A stretch of 36,156 nucleotides of DNA from Treponema zioleckii (GCF_014737315.1 NZ_JPUF01000040.1:1-36156); one strand, 5' to 3'; shown: positions 21,682 to 32,194, counted from the first letter of the stretch. Translations and numbers: made by a program. The notes: generated by a model from the sequence alone, not told the origin.

Positions 21682-24348
21682 TTATCTGCCAGAAAGTGCG
21701 CTCTTCCACCTTGAAACAAAATCCAATGCCTGACGCGGAGTCATGTCATCAGGATCGCATGAAAGGATTTCATCAAGAATCAATTCCTCGTCAGAAAAAA
21801 GACCCGGCATAGTCGCAGACATTTTTGAATTTTTTTCAGGCTCGCTTGAAACCGTAGAAGTTTCGATAATCACTCCGCCTTCATTTTCGGCTGCTTTTTG
21901 CAAGCCAGCAAGAATTTCTGACGCACGATTTATGACAGACTCAGGGATTCCCGCAAGGGTTGCAACATGAATTCCGTAAGAATTTTCCGCGGCTCCAGCT
22001 GTAATTTTCCTTAAAAATACGACAGAGCCATTTCCCTCGCTCACAGCCATGCACAAAAGTTTTAAGGCAGAATGTTTCATTCTTGTAAGCTCATGGTAGT
22101 GTGTCGCAAAGAGAGTTTTGCACTTTACGGTGTTCAAAAGATATTCAGAAACCGCCCACGCGATTGAAAGTCCGTCTTCCGTGGAAGTTCCACGACCGAC
22201 TTCATCCATAATCACAAGGGATTTTTTTGTAGCTTCACGCAAAATATAGGCAGTCTCCGTCATTTCAACAAGAAAAGTTGACTCCCCGCGAGCAAGATTG
22301 TCGCTCGCACCAACGCGGCAAAAAATTCTGTCAACAATTCCGACGCGGGCAAACGAAGCCGGAACGAAGGAACCAATCTGCGCCATGAGCGCGATTAAGG
22401 CATTTTGCCGCAAGTAAGTGGATTTTCCCGCCATGTTCGGGCCAGTTATCAGACCAAACGAAGGAATCGTTCCGTCCTGATCAGAAGAAATTTCAATATC
22501 ATTCGGAACGAATTCTCCGCCCGGCAAATGCAGCTCCACCACAGGATGACGGCCGTCTTTTACGATAAAATCAGCACTCTCGTCAACCAGAGGACGAACC
22601 CAATTGTGCAGAACAGCCGCATAAGCGAGAGCAGAAGTTACGTCCGTGTAAGCAATATGATGCGCAGTCTGCAAAAGATACGGCACGAATTCTGATATTT
22701 TGGAACGTATCTCAATGAACAAATCGCGTTCAGTCTCAATAATACGGCTGTCAGCCTCATTAATTTGTTTTTCAAGTTCCTGAAGTCTCGGAGTCGTGTA
22801 ACGGTCTGCATTCGTCAAAGCTCGCCGCAACACAAAATACGGCGGAACCTGAGAAGCTTTTCCACGAGAGATCTCAATGTAATAGCCAGAAAGTGAATTT
22901 GAACGGATACGAAGATTCGCAATTCCGGTTTTCTCTTTTTCTTCCTCTGCATACTCTGCAAGGATTTTATTTACGTTGTCATGCAGATTTCTGTATTCAT
23001 CAAGTTTTTCGGACCAACCTTCTTTTATAATCCGGCCCTCCGTAAGACTAGTCGCGGGATCTTCAAGAATCGAATCATTTATTAAGCCTGCAATCTGACG
23101 GGCAAGCGTCAAATCCAAATCATCAATGTCGTGAAAATTATTTTTGAGTGTCTCGCTCACTTCAAGCCAAATTTCAAGACTCGCACGCAGAGCCTGCAAA
23201 TCTTTCGCATGAGCGCGTTCCATTGCGACACGACCTGCAAGACGTTCAATATCAAGAATCGAAGAAAATTTTTCGTGAACAAAATCCAAAAGTTCCCGAT
23301 TTTTTACAAAGCTTTCCACATGATTCTGGCGGGACTCGATTTCGGAAAGATTTCTGAGCGGATAAAAAAGCCAGTTCCTAAGCATTCGCTTGCCCATCGC
23401 AGTCTGAGTGTGAGAAAGACATTCGAGCAACGAAAATTTATCTGAACCGTCACGAAGATTCGCAGTAATTTCCAAATTTCGGCGAGAAGACTCATCCAGC
23501 ATCACGAACTGGTCGTCATGGTAGATTTTTATGCCACTTACGTGCGGCGTTGTCGTTATCGTCGTTTTTTGAAGATAATCCAGCAAGAATCCTGCAGGGG
23601 CAACTTCCGGCGAAGTTTCTTCAAGGGAAAATGATTTTAAATTTGCCGTCTTGAACTGATTTATAAGATGCTTGTAAGAAACCTTTTGGTCAAAATTCCA
23701 GTCAGGATAATACGAGACAGCTATTTTTTCATCATTTTCGAGGATATTCTGAACGATTTTGTTTGTTCTGAGACTTTCTGGAAGCAAAAGTTCTTTTGGC
23801 CGGCTTCTTCCAAGTTCCTTAGAAAAATTTTTCGCCAAATCAGAAGTTTTAAAAGAAGTCGCAAAAAAATCAGCCGTGGTAACATCGATAAAAGCAAATG
23901 CGGATTTTACCTTCCCAACGACAAGGCACGAAAGAAAATTGTTCGAACCGCCTTCGAGATATGAACTTTCGATTGCCGTACCAGGCGTTATGACTTCAAT
24001 AACTTTTCGCTCTGTAAGACCTTTGCCAGTAACTTCACCGACCTGCTCACAAATTGCAATACGTTTTCCGCAACGCAAAAGGCGTGCAATGTAAATTTTT
24101 ACGGCATGAAAAGGAATCCCGCACATCGGTTTTGCACCTCTGTGGGTAAGCGTAAGATTCAAAAGACGAGACACCTCAATTGCATCATCGTCAAACATTT
24201 CATAAAAATCGCCCAGACGAAAGAAAAGCACCTCATCGAGGTGCTGCTCTTTTATACTCTGGTACTGAATCATCAATGGAGTATCTGCTCCAGATTGCGA
24301 GCGGGCCTGAACAGACCCCGCCACAACAGTATCTTTATTTCTTCCCAT
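21682..24348 (-). CDS. mutS: DNA mismatch repair protein MutS
   Basis: Mismatch-recognition ATPase, 888 residues (family 850-900). Domain I has the mismatch-reading GDFYEMF (Phe48, Glu50) and MCGIPFHAV. The ATPase domain has Walker A GPNMAGKS (636-643), Walker B LVIMDEVGRGTSTEDG and the ATHYHELTRM switch. A variable linker (about 810-860) precedes a short C-terminal helical region. The ATG at 24348 is 7 bp past the skp stop with no nearby ribosome site, and the first 25 residues before TPLMIQYQ look like an extension compared with typical MutS. Translation coupled to skp is likely. The same gene order (tamB, bamA, skp, mutS) is known from T. pallidum. Confidence 0.97.
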   Translation of the reverse strand: MGRNKDTVVAGSVQARSQSGADTPLMIQYQSIKEQHLDEVLFFRLGDFYEMFDDDAIEVSRLLNLTLTHRGAKPMCGIPFHAVKIYIARLLRCGKRIAICEQVGEVTGKGLTERKVIEVITPGTAIESSYLEGGSNNFLSCLVVGKVKSAFAFIDVTTADFFATSFKTSDLAKNFSKELGRSRPKELLLPESLRTNKIVQNILENDEKIAVSYYPDWNFDQKVSYKHLINQFKTANLKSFSLEETSPEVAPAGFLLDYLQKTTITTTPHVSGIKIYHDDQFVMLDESSRRNLEITANLRDGSDKFSLLECLSHTQTAMGKRMLRNWLFYPLRNLSEIESRQNHVESFVKNRELLDFVHEKFSSILDIERLAGRVAMERAHAKDLQALRASLEIWLEVSETLKNNFHDIDDLDLTLARQIAGLINDSILEDPATSLTEGRIIKEGWSEKLDEYRNLHDNVNKILAEYAEEEKEKTGIANLRIRSNSLSGYYIEISRGKASQVPPYFVLRRALTNADRYTTPRLQELEKQINEADSRIIETERDLFIEIRSKISEFVPYLLQTAHHIAYTDVTSALAYAAVLHNWVRPLVDESADFIVKDGRHPVVELHLPGGEFVPNDIEISSDQDGTIPSFGLITGPNMAGKSTYLRQNALIALMAQIGSFVPASFARVGIVDRIFCRVGASDNLARGESTFLVEMTETAYILREATKKSLVIMDEVGRGTSTEDGLSIAWAVSEYLLNTVKCKTLFATHYHELTRMKHSALKLLCMAVSEGNGSVVFLRKITAGAAENSYGIHVATLAGIPESVINRASEILAGLQKAAENEGGVIIETSTVSSEPEKNSKMSATMPGLFSDEELILDEILSCDPDDMTPRQALDFVSRWKSALSGR

Positions 24349-24355
24349 GAGATTA

Positions 24356-24883
24356 TTATTTAAGTCCCATTTCCTTAATTACTTTCGCAGTAATATCAAC
24401 TGACTGACTGTACCACAAGATTCCGGCATCCTGCTGCAAACTAAGAATCATTCCATATCCTTCGCTTTCTGCTGTACGACGAATTGCCGAAATCATTTTT
24501 TTGTAGAACGCGTCATTTGTCTGCAAGTTTCTCTTTAATTTATCAAGCTCAAGATTCTTTGCTTTTGTGTAATCTGTAAGACTTTTTGTTTTCTTTGTAA
24601 TGTCAGCCTGCAAACGCTCAATTTCAGTTTCGTTTCCAATTTTCAACACGTTATCCAAAGATTCCTGTAAACTCTTAATTTCTTTTGTACGTCGTGAAAC
24701 TTCTCGCTGCGCGGCAGCTTTTTTAGTTTCATAATCACGAACAGCTTTTGATTGCTTAAAATAAGTTTCATAAATACGAGCTGTGTCTACAACGCCAAAA
24801 ATAGTAATCTGCTGCTGTGCAAAAATACCACTACAAGCAAAAAGCGCGATAGCCCCGATCACAAGAAGTTTCTTAAGATTCAT
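24356..24883 (-). CDS. skp: Skp/OmpH-type periplasmic chaperone
   Basis: A 175-residue protein with a signal peptide (1 to about 22, cleavage near IFA-QQQ) and the OmpH fold: FGVVDTARIYETY near the start, a long charged coiled coil (about 45-125) for the tentacles, and a C-terminal EGYGMILSLQQDAGILWYSQSVDITAKVIKEM strand-helix. Skp holds unfolded outer-membrane proteins on their way to BamA, which is encoded just upstream. GAGGA is 7 nt before ATG. The 255-bp gap before it has no gene. Confidence 0.92.
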   Translation of the reverse strand: MNLKKLLVIGAIALFACSGIFAQQQITIFGVVDTARIYETYFKQSKAVRDYETKKAAAQREVSRRTKEIKSLQESLDNVLKIGNETEIERLQADITKKTKSLTDYTKAKNLELDKLKRNLQTNDAFYKKMISAIRRTAESEGYGMILSLQQDAGILWYSQSVDITAKVIKEMGLK

Positions 24884-25138
24884 ATTAAAATCCTCGCTAA
24901 AAATCTTATGGATGAGAGAATCAAAATGGAAATAAAAACTTTTTAAAATTCAATCATTCCAAAAAATAGACATCCTAAAATCAAGAATATCTTAAACATA
25001 AATATAGCTTATAAAAAAATAATAATCTATATGACATCTCCAAAAACTCCAATTTTGGATTCTATTAGAGATGTGTATTTTTAAGTTGACATCAAAGATA
25101 TTAAAAATTTTAGAGATTTTATATCTTATAACAATTCG
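24884..25138. other. AT-rich gap between bamA and skp
   Basis: I see no gene in these 255 bp. An imperfect nested inverted repeat lies near 25033-25076 (acatctc with gagatgt, inner tccaaaa with ttttgga). On the minus strand it is about 60 bp past bamA and is followed after some 10 nt by a T-rich run, so it may be a weak terminator or processing site between bamA and skp. Confidence 0.45.
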
Positions 25139-27613
25139 CTATTTATTTGCAATATTAAATGAAAGTACAAACTTCCAGTTTTTATCCCAATGCCATTCTC
25201 CGTCTCCGGCACCATATTTGTCGCTAGAATCCGTCGAACCAAATTTTCCGGTGTTAGCAAACAGGAGTCTGAGCGGGAACTGAGGAATTGCAAAGCGAAT
25301 TCCAGGACCTGTACTGAAGAACACATCAGTCTTGTCGATTCCAGCGAACAAGGCTTCCGGAGTGTCTTTTATAACGGCCGCATCTGCAAACCAGTCAACT
25401 GCAAGCACACCTGGGACCAAAGGCATACGAAGTTCTACAATGTTGCTCCACATTGCCTTTCCGCGTTTTTTGTTGTAAATGCTCGTCCAACCACGTGCAT
25501 TGAACATTCCATCAATATAAAGCTGGCTAGACTCACCAATTCCAGTATCAGGAGCAGGGAAGAGCATTGAAAGACCTGAATAGCCCATAAGAACAAGCTT
25601 AAAATTCCAGCCTTCTGTTACAGGCAAGTCGCACAAGGTAAAGTATTTTTCCAATTTAGTGTCTGTTCTAAGGAAGAATTCTGATTCAAATGGTGTAAGA
25701 CCATACCAGGTAAGCCGCTGGCTTGCGAACCAACCTGCAGACGGGTCGTAGTTAATGTTACGTCCGTCCATAGAATAATGAAGGAAAATAGAATTCTGCC
25801 ATCCCCAAGTATTGGCATATTCACTTACAGATGTGTCGAGCGGAATCAAAATATCTTCATCATAAATATTATTCTTCAAACTGCCCGTAACACCAGTAGA
25901 AAGGCTTAAAATAGCCCAGTCTGGCGTCCAGCGATGACCAACTGCAAATGAAAGAGACCACTTGTACTGCTCATAATCCATGTAGTATGAATCAGAGTCA
26001 ATGTTTCCGTCACCGTCAATCTGCAAGCGGAGAGCTGAAAGGTTTGCATGAGAGAACGAAGTGCTTATAGACGATGTTATAGGAAGTCCCATAAACCAGT
26101 TCTGGCTGTAGCTCAAATCGATTGACTGCTCGTCTGTCGCGATTGTGGAAGACACACCAACAGAACGACCAGTTCCACCAATATTGCTGTTTGACCATTT
26201 TGCGTACAAAGCGAACGGAAGGTCATCTGGGTCAGAAACCCCGCTGAACGTAACGCCAAGTTCAACAGAAGTTGTTGACTGTTCCTCAACAGTAAATACA
26301 AGGTCCACAAGATTTTCTTCAGAGCCTTGAATTACGTCTGGAACTACGGCACTAAAATACTGGAGGTTATAAAGATTTCTCAAACCATTTGTAATTTTAT
26401 TTTTTGAGAAGATATCACCACTTTCAATAGGAATCTCACGGCGGATAACATCTTCTTTTGTCTTCGTGTTTCCCTTAATCGTAATGTGTTCAACGTGACT
26501 TCTTACGTTCTCGGTAATGAGACAAGTGTATGAAATTATATTTTTTTCGGTATCTTTATTAGGTACAGGTTGGAATCTGTTGGAAGTGTATCCGTTTTCG
26601 TAATACAAATCCATAATTGCTCCCCAGCCCTCCTGAAACTTTGATTGGTTGAATGTATCGCCAACTTTGAGTTTCATAAGAGAAGAAAGTTTTTCATCAG
26701 AGAAAATTTGGTTTCCGTTAAAAGAAATTCCTCCGAACGTGTAAACAGAACCTTCCTGAAGAACAAATGTGATTGTAAGCTCTTTTCGAGATTTTTCTGT
26801 ATTTACGCTAGTCGCTATATTTACATCAATTACGGAAGCGTCAACATAACCGATTGTCTGGTAATAGGCAACGATTTTTTGTTTGTCCGCTTCAAGCTGA
26901 GACTCCTGAAAAGCACCCTTGTTAAAAAGTCCCTGCTCTTTTAATGAAAGAAATTTCTTGAGTTTTTTTGCAGTAACAGTCTTATTTCCGACAAACTCAA
27001 TAGTTTTGATTACAGTTGAATTACCTTCGCTGATAGAAAAAGTAACTTCAATTCCCTTCTCGGTCGTTTTTGTTTTTGAGCTAACTTTAATGTCCGTAAA
27101 ACCTTTTCCCAAATAAAGGTCACGAATGGCTCGCTCGTCAATCAAAACTTTGTTCGCAATATAAATATCTTTTTCTTTTACAGAAATTGCTTCTTTAATC
27201 TCGGCTGTACGAATCTGGCTGTTTCCAGAAATCACGATTTTATAGATTACAGGTCGTTCTTTTACGTTAAAGACGATTGCGACCGTAGATTTTTTTGCAT
27301 CTCCGGGCAAAGCTTCCGGCACGATATCATCAAATAAGTCAAGGGCATAAATCCTATCAAGCATCTCAGAAAAAATGTCATCTGAAAAATTCTTTCCGAT
27401 AAAACCGCTTGTAACGCCGTCTACATCACGGCTGTCTACACTTTTTAACCCTTTGAACGTAACAGATTTGATGATTTTTCCATAAAACCAGCTGCTGTCA
27501 TCAGCCTCGGCAGTTTTTGAAGTTTCAGCCTCCTCCTGGGCAAAAACAGGGGCGGTCAAAGCTGCACTAAAAACACAGAAAAGGCACAGAAAAGCACAAC
27601 GTAAAGTTTTCAT
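25139..27613 (-). CDS. bamA: Outer-membrane assembly factor BamA (Omp85)
   Basis: The central insertase for outer-membrane beta-barrels, 824 residues. Signal peptide 1-25; five POTRA repeats (about 45-450, recognisable by IVISGNSQIRTAEIKEAI, IEFVGNKTVTAKKL, ISFNGNQIFSDEKL and ITIKGNTKTKEDVIRREI); a 16-strand barrel (about 455-824) with the loop motif NARGW (Arg707), equivalent to VRGF; and an aromatic-rich C-terminal strand (WKFVLSFNIANK). T. pallidum TP0326 is the counterpart. GGAG lies 5 nt before ATG, and the gene starts 16 bp after tamB, so the two are cotranscribed. No lipoprotein Bam partners are visible nearby. Confidence 0.96.
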   Translation of the reverse strand: MKTLRCAFLCLFCVFSAALTAPVFAQEEAETSKTAEADDSSWFYGKIIKSVTFKGLKSVDSRDVDGVTSGFIGKNFSDDIFSEMLDRIYALDLFDDIVPEALPGDAKKSTVAIVFNVKERPVIYKIVISGNSQIRTAEIKEAISVKEKDIYIANKVLIDERAIRDLYLGKGFTDIKVSSKTKTTEKGIEVTFSISEGNSTVIKTIEFVGNKTVTAKKLKKFLSLKEQGLFNKGAFQESQLEADKQKIVAYYQTIGYVDASVIDVNIATSVNTEKSRKELTITFVLQEGSVYTFGGISFNGNQIFSDEKLSSLMKLKVGDTFNQSKFQEGWGAIMDLYYENGYTSNRFQPVPNKDTEKNIISYTCLITENVRSHVEHITIKGNTKTKEDVIRREIPIESGDIFSKNKITNGLRNLYNLQYFSAVVPDVIQGSEENLVDLVFTVEEQSTTSVELGVTFSGVSDPDDLPFALYAKWSNSNIGGTGRSVGVSSTIATDEQSIDLSYSQNWFMGLPITSSISTSFSHANLSALRLQIDGDGNIDSDSYYMDYEQYKWSLSFAVGHRWTPDWAILSLSTGVTGSLKNNIYDEDILIPLDTSVSEYANTWGWQNSIFLHYSMDGRNINYDPSAGWFASQRLTWYGLTPFESEFFLRTDTKLEKYFTLCDLPVTEGWNFKLVLMGYSGLSMLFPAPDTGIGESSQLYIDGMFNARGWTSIYNKKRGKAMWSNIVELRMPLVPGVLAVDWFADAAVIKDTPEALFAGIDKTDVFFSTGPGIRFAIPQFPLRLLFANTGKFGSTDSSDKYGAGDGEWHWDKNWKFVLSFNIANK

Positions 27614-27629
27614 AAAAACTCCAATTTTT

Positions 27630-30600
27630 TTAAAACGAATGTTTCCAAGATAATGTTATTGATGTGGAAGGTATCCACGAATTTTTCAATATAGACTCAA
27701 TATCAGGAGCGGCACCAAAACGAATATCCACAAAAGGGGAAGACATTTCAATACCGAATTCAGGTTGGAATACAAGCCCGTTTATTGAACTTGCACTGTC
27801 AATCTTGCTCTCGTCAAAAGTCATATGAAGCATACCATCGACATATACGGAACTGCCGAAGTACTTACCAATATAAACAGTAGAATCGTCCAAAAAGTTA
27901 CCGAACGTAAAATCTTTATTCTCTGAATTCTGGTTCACACTGTACTTAAAAGCATTCTGCAATACATTTGTACGAACGGAAAATATATCAAAATTGAGGA
28001 TTTCACGCAATGAGTTTTCGATTTTATCCATAAATTGAGACTGCAAAAGATAGTCGCCGCCGGCAATAATAACGTCTTTTGTGTTCTCCGCATCGGCTGT
28101 AATCAACTGTCCGAGCAGATTCATAATTTCAGCCTCGGATTTAGCAGGAGTCGAAGTGAAGACCGGGGTAAGCTGACTTATGAGCTGGTTAGTCACCGAA
28201 AGTATGATTTTTACCTGATTTCCACTTTCATCGCGCTCTCGCGTTTCCGCACGCACGGTAATCCGAGGGTCAATCAAGTCCTGAGTCTCATTGAAGACAA
28301 TTCTACCTTCTCGCAAATAGAAGTTTCGGTTGAGCCATGAAATTTCCCCGCCTCGCAAAGAAACATCGCCCTTCAAAGAAAATTCCTGAGCGTCCGTATC
28401 CATATAAATAGAAAGAGGTGAGTTCGGCATTAAAACCGCACGGAGCAACGGTTTGAATACAACCTGAACTTTCTGCCCCGCAATCAAATTTAAATCCGCA
28501 TAAACGCTGATTGGAGACTTGTTTGAAGCGGTTGATTCCTGATTTTTTTGTGAGTCGTTCTTGTTCATCTGAAGAAGATTTTCCAATGAAAGTTGATTCT
28601 GAAGAGACGAAACGACAATATCAACGTCGGTGTTGTCCGCCCGAACGTTACCGGTGATGCTCATTTTGTCAGGAAGCATAAAGCCAATGTTCAAATCAAG
28701 GGAAGCGTTTCCTTTGGCGTGAATGAAAGGCAACGTAATATCCGCAGGAATAAATTTATTCTCTTCGGTTCTAAGGTTCATATCAACAGACGAAATAGCC
28801 CATCTGTCAAAATACACTTTTGCGTTAAAAATCGCCGAACCTTTTCCAACGGTAACATCGGTATCGTTAAGGTTGGCCTCTCCCAACGCGAGCGAAATGA
28901 ACATATCGTTGGCTTTTATTGTTTCTTTAGTGAGCATAGGAATATTGAGAGCAAAATTTGAAATGTTGAGACCGCCTACAAATTCCGGGTCCGTCGTGAG
29001 TCCCGCAATCTGAACATCACCCGTAAGGATTCCTGAAGGGAACGAAACCACAGGCAAGTTCACGCTTTCAAAAATTTTATTCAAATCACCAAATATATCC
29101 CTGAATTCAAGGTCGAGATTATTTTTATTGATGGAACCGTTCAAATTGAAATTCAGGAACGGATTTTCGGCAAGATGCGCAGAAATTTTTCCGTCTGTGC
29201 GGTAAACGCCAGAGAAGATTTTTTCGTTGTCGGACTGAATATCAAATTCACCTGGAATATGAGTAACGTTGAGTTTTAAAGGAATCGACTGCTTTAAGGC
29301 ATTTCCAGAAATTCCTTCGGACTGAATAGAAATCGTGTAGAATTCCGGCAGGGCAAAAATATTCGTCTCGTCCGGATTTTTAACTCCAGTAAATTTGAGC
29401 GAAAGAGGAATGCACAGGTCGTAGCCGCCAAGTCTCAAATCCGTGGTGAGCTGGGCATTTCCAGTCTGATTCTTCAAATCCAGATTTGCGATTCCTCCAG
29501 AAATTTCCAGAAGAGACCAAGAACCGTCGAGAGAATTCACGTTGATTCCAGTGTCGTCTATTGAGAAATTTCCAGAAGCGAGCAAAGGATAGCCTTTAAG
29601 ATTAAGCGAAAATTTTTCGACGTCGAGAGAAACAAGCGGATTCATTATCGTTCCGCTCGCAGAAAAAGTTGCGCTCAGCGTGTTGTCTGCACTCTGCTCG
29701 TCCAAAAAACGCGACATTGAGAATGAATGAATCGCCCCTTCGGCAGAAACATAAAAATCATTAAAAATATCGCTTTCCGAAAACGGAAGGTGCGAAGGAT
29801 TAGTCAGGTTTCCGTCAAAAGTGATTTTTTCCGGGCTAATCGGGCTTGAAAGATTTAAGTTCGCATGGATTCCGTCAAAAATTCCGTCGTTAAAATTCCA
29901 GAGAACGCTTCCGTCGCCTTCGAGCATTGAAACATCGTCGTTGTAGGCAAGAGTGTTGATTATAAATCCGTATTGGTTCGCATTGCCAGAAAGCGTGATT
30001 TTTGGATTAAAGCTGAGTTTTCCGCTGGCTTCCTCAATTTCAAAGTTGATTACGTCAACTCCAAGCCCCGCAATTCCCAGTGAAGTGTCCCATTCGAACA
30101 TCGACTGGGTTGAGAAAGTGATTACGTTCTTTCCGAGGCTCACAGGAAAATTCCTAAAACTTATGTTGCCAGAAAGTTTTTCGCCCAAAGAAATCATTGC
30201 GTCAAAGTCATAATTTCCAGAAACCACGAGCCACTGCGGAGTCATGTTTCCAGAAAAATGATAAGGCACGGAATTTACCGCAAGGTCGCAGTCAAATGAG
30301 AATTCGCTGAATCCGTTCAAAAAATCAAGTCCCGCGGTGGCCTGAACGTACTGATTTCCGTACAAAAGGTTGAACTGGCTCAGCTGCATCATTTCGTTGG
30401 AACCGTCAACAGCAAACGTAATTACCTGTCGGTCTTTTTTTGTATTCGCAAAAATGCAGGCCGGCGCGTTAAAAGTGAATCCCTTAAAATCCGTTGCGAC
30501 ATACATTTCGCCCGTAAAAATGTACGGTTCAAGATTTTGAGCCGTCTCCGAAAGCGAAGAAGCCGTTTTTTCGTCAAGGAAGAAAGCCGCGGTTTTTACC

Positions 30601-32102
30601 GCACTGTCGGCAAAAAGGTCGTTAATCATAATCTGACTTTGAAGATACAGATTCTTTCCAAAGAGAAGGCTTCCGTCGATTTTTACGTGGCCAGGCGTGT
30701 CGTAATCCGGGTGAGAATAATCGTCAACTTCCACGATAAAATCCACGGACTTTGCAGAAGGAATTACAGAAGCTTGCAAGGCGGTAAAATTCTTTTCGTC
30801 CAGGAAAACTTGCAGCGCAAAAAGCTGGAATCCTTTGGAAAGCGGCTCAACGATACATTCGGCAGAAACTTGCCCGCCGTTCGGAAGTTTAAAATAATTC
30901 AGGTTCAGATTTCCTGAAGGCTGCATTCTTGGAATGTTGTATCCTCCAGAAAAAACTGCGCTCAAAATCGAGTTGTCCGCAGATAGACGAGAAATGTTCA
31001 CGTAATTTTTGTTTCCGCTCAGACGCGAACGAATCGTAAACGGCATACCAACAAGCCCCGAAGAAAGGTAAGTCGTCATATTCATTTTGTAGTCAAAAAT
31101 ATTTTTTCCGAATTCAACGCCAGCAGAGCCAGAAAAGCGAGTTCCGTTAAGTTTTCGTAAAAGTTGATTTTTCTGACGGATTTTTACCAGCTGGAACGGG
31201 TCAAAATTCTCCGCCGAAATTGAGGCACTGTATTTTTGATTGTCCAAATCCGCCTCGGCAAAAAGCGAGAACGGAAAAACGGAGCGCATCGTTCTGAGCT
31301 GGATTTTTGAATCCGAATAGTTTGCGAGCATATCAAGCTGAGAAACGCTGTAATCTGCACCGTCAATGCCAGAAAGATGAATATTCGCGGAACTTCCGTC
31401 GATTTCTGGGAAAAGCGTGCCCGAAACGGAAAATGAACAGGCAACGGAGGCACGTTCCCTACCGTTTTTAAGGAATTCGGATTTTGCAGAAACATTTCCA
31501 GCCGCCTTGAACGCGATTCCGCTGGACTTTTCTCCGCCGTTGAGCTTTAAATCTTTGAGTGCCAAAAGCGCGTCGTTATTCGCGTCCACGTAATGAATCA
31601 AAATATCGCGCAAAAAAATGTCGAACGGAAGGTCAAAATATTTTCCTTCGAGCGTAAAAGGCATTTTTTCTTTGGTCGGGTCATAAATTTTTAGTTTCAG
31701 AAGAATATTTTTTATGGTCTCAAAATCAGTTGCGGAATTGTAATCAATTTCGATATTGCTCAGGGTAAGTTTTTCCACCGCAAGAATCGGCTTTGACGAA
31801 AAAAAATCAAAAAACTGATAGTCCAGTTTTGCGTTTCGTATCGTAATGATTTTTTTTCCGGTCACAACGTCCGTAAGCTCGATTTCTCGGATGTTCGCAG
31901 CAGAAAATATTGATGGCGAAAGCGATTTGTAAGAAAGTTTTAAGCCCGTGAAAGTCTCGACTTTCTGGGAAAGCATGGATTCGATTCTTGAAATTTCTGC
32001 GGACAAGCGTGCGTAGATTGGCCTTACCATAAAAAAGACCAAAAACATGAGTAAAATAAAAATTGCGGTGGCAATGCTTATTTTTAGCGCACGAGACTTC
32101 AT
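27630..32102 (-). CDS. tamB: Translocation/assembly module protein TamB
   Basis: A 1490-residue AsmA-like bridge protein spanning from inner to outer membrane; TamB-type proteins are linked to outer-membrane protein assembly and phospholipid transport. One N-terminal transmembrane anchor (about 7-28) is followed by more than 1000 residues of repetitive beta-strand sequence (frequent G-x-hydrophobic patterns and FSGN/ISGN turns), and the conserved DUF490/TamB domain (about 1150-1490). That domain contains LRGGEISWLNRNFYLREGRI, ITVRAETRERDESG and LLGQLITADAE, and ends in an aromatic WKHSF. I start at ATG 32102 (MKSRALK); an in-frame TTG two codons earlier is less likely. The ribosome site is weak. 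It heads the tamB-bamA-skp-mutS cluster. Confidence 0.93.
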   Translation of the reverse strand: MKSRALKISIATAIFILLMFLVFFMVRPIYARLSAEISRIESMLSQKVETFTGLKLSYKSLSPSIFSAANIREIELTDVVTGKKIITIRNAKLDYQFFDFFSSKPILAVEKLTLSNIEIDYNSATDFETIKNILLKLKIYDPTKEKMPFTLEGKYFDLPFDIFLRDILIHYVDANNDALLALKDLKLNGGEKSSGIAFKAAGNVSAKSEFLKNGRERASVACSFSVSGTLFPEIDGSSANIHLSGIDGADYSVSQLDMLANYSDSKIQLRTMRSVFPFSLFAEADLDNQKYSASISAENFDPFQLVKIRQKNQLLRKLNGTRFSGSAGVEFGKNIFDYKMNMTTYLSSGLVGMPFTIRSRLSGNKNYVNISRLSADNSILSAVFSGGYNIPRMQPSGNLNLNYFKLPNGGQVSAECIVEPLSKGFQLFALQVFLDEKNFTALQASVIPSAKSVDFIVEVDDYSHPDYDTPGHVKIDGSLLFGKNLYLQSQIMINDLFADSAVKTAAFFLDEKTASSLSETAQNLEPYIFTGEMYVATDFKGFTFNAPACIFANTKKDRQVITFAVDGSNEMMQLSQFNLLYGNQYVQATAGLDFLNGFSEFSFDCDLAVNSVPYHFSGNMTPQWLVVSGNYDFDAMISLGEKLSGNISFRNFPVSLGKNVITFSTQSMFEWDTSLGIAGLGVDVINFEIEEASGKLSFNPKITLSGNANQYGFIINTLAYNDDVSMLEGDGSVLWNFNDGIFDGIHANLNLSSPISPEKITFDGNLTNPSHLPFSESDIFNDFYVSAEGAIHSFSMSRFLDEQSADNTLSATFSASGTIMNPLVSLDVEKFSLNLKGYPLLASGNFSIDDTGINVNSLDGSWSLLEISGGIANLDLKNQTGNAQLTTDLRLGGYDLCIPLSLKFTGVKNPDETNIFALPEFYTISIQSEGISGNALKQSIPLKLNVTHIPGEFDIQSDNEKIFSGVYRTDGKISAHLAENPFLNFNLNGSINKNNLDLEFRDIFGDLNKIFESVNLPVVSFPSGILTGDVQIAGLTTDPEFVGGLNISNFALNIPMLTKETIKANDMFISLALGEANLNDTDVTVGKGSAIFNAKVYFDRWAISSVDMNLRTEENKFIPADITLPFIHAKGNASLDLNIGFMLPDKMSITGNVRADNTDVDIVVSSLQNQLSLENLLQMNKNDSQKNQESTASNKSPISVYADLNLIAGQKVQVVFKPLLRAVLMPNSPLSIYMDTDAQEFSLKGDVSLRGGEISWLNRNFYLREGRIVFNETQDLIDPRITVRAETRERDESGNQVKIILSVTNQLISQLTPVFTSTPAKSEAEIMNLLGQLITADAENTKDVIIAGGDYLLQSQFMDKIENSLREILNFDIFSVRTNVLQNAFKYSVNQNSENKDFTFGNFLDDSTVYIGKYFGSSVYVDGMLHMTFDESKIDSASSINGLVFQPEFGIEMSSPFVDIRFGAAPDIESILKNSWIPSTSITLSWKHSF

Positions 32103-32165
32103 ATACAAGTGTATCTATCAAAAGAACTTACGAAAAAGTTTGTAAGTTCTGCAATCATCAATTTT

Positions 32166-32194
32166 ATATTATTGCATTACAAATACAGGCTTAA
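32166..32194 (-). promoter_or_regulatory. Possible promoter of the tamB operon
   Basis: On the minus strand -10 TAATAT (32166-32171) and a poor -35 TTAAGC (32189-32194) are 17 bp apart. The predicted leader of about 57 nt includes the 9-bp hairpin at 32123-32150. Confidence 0.4.
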
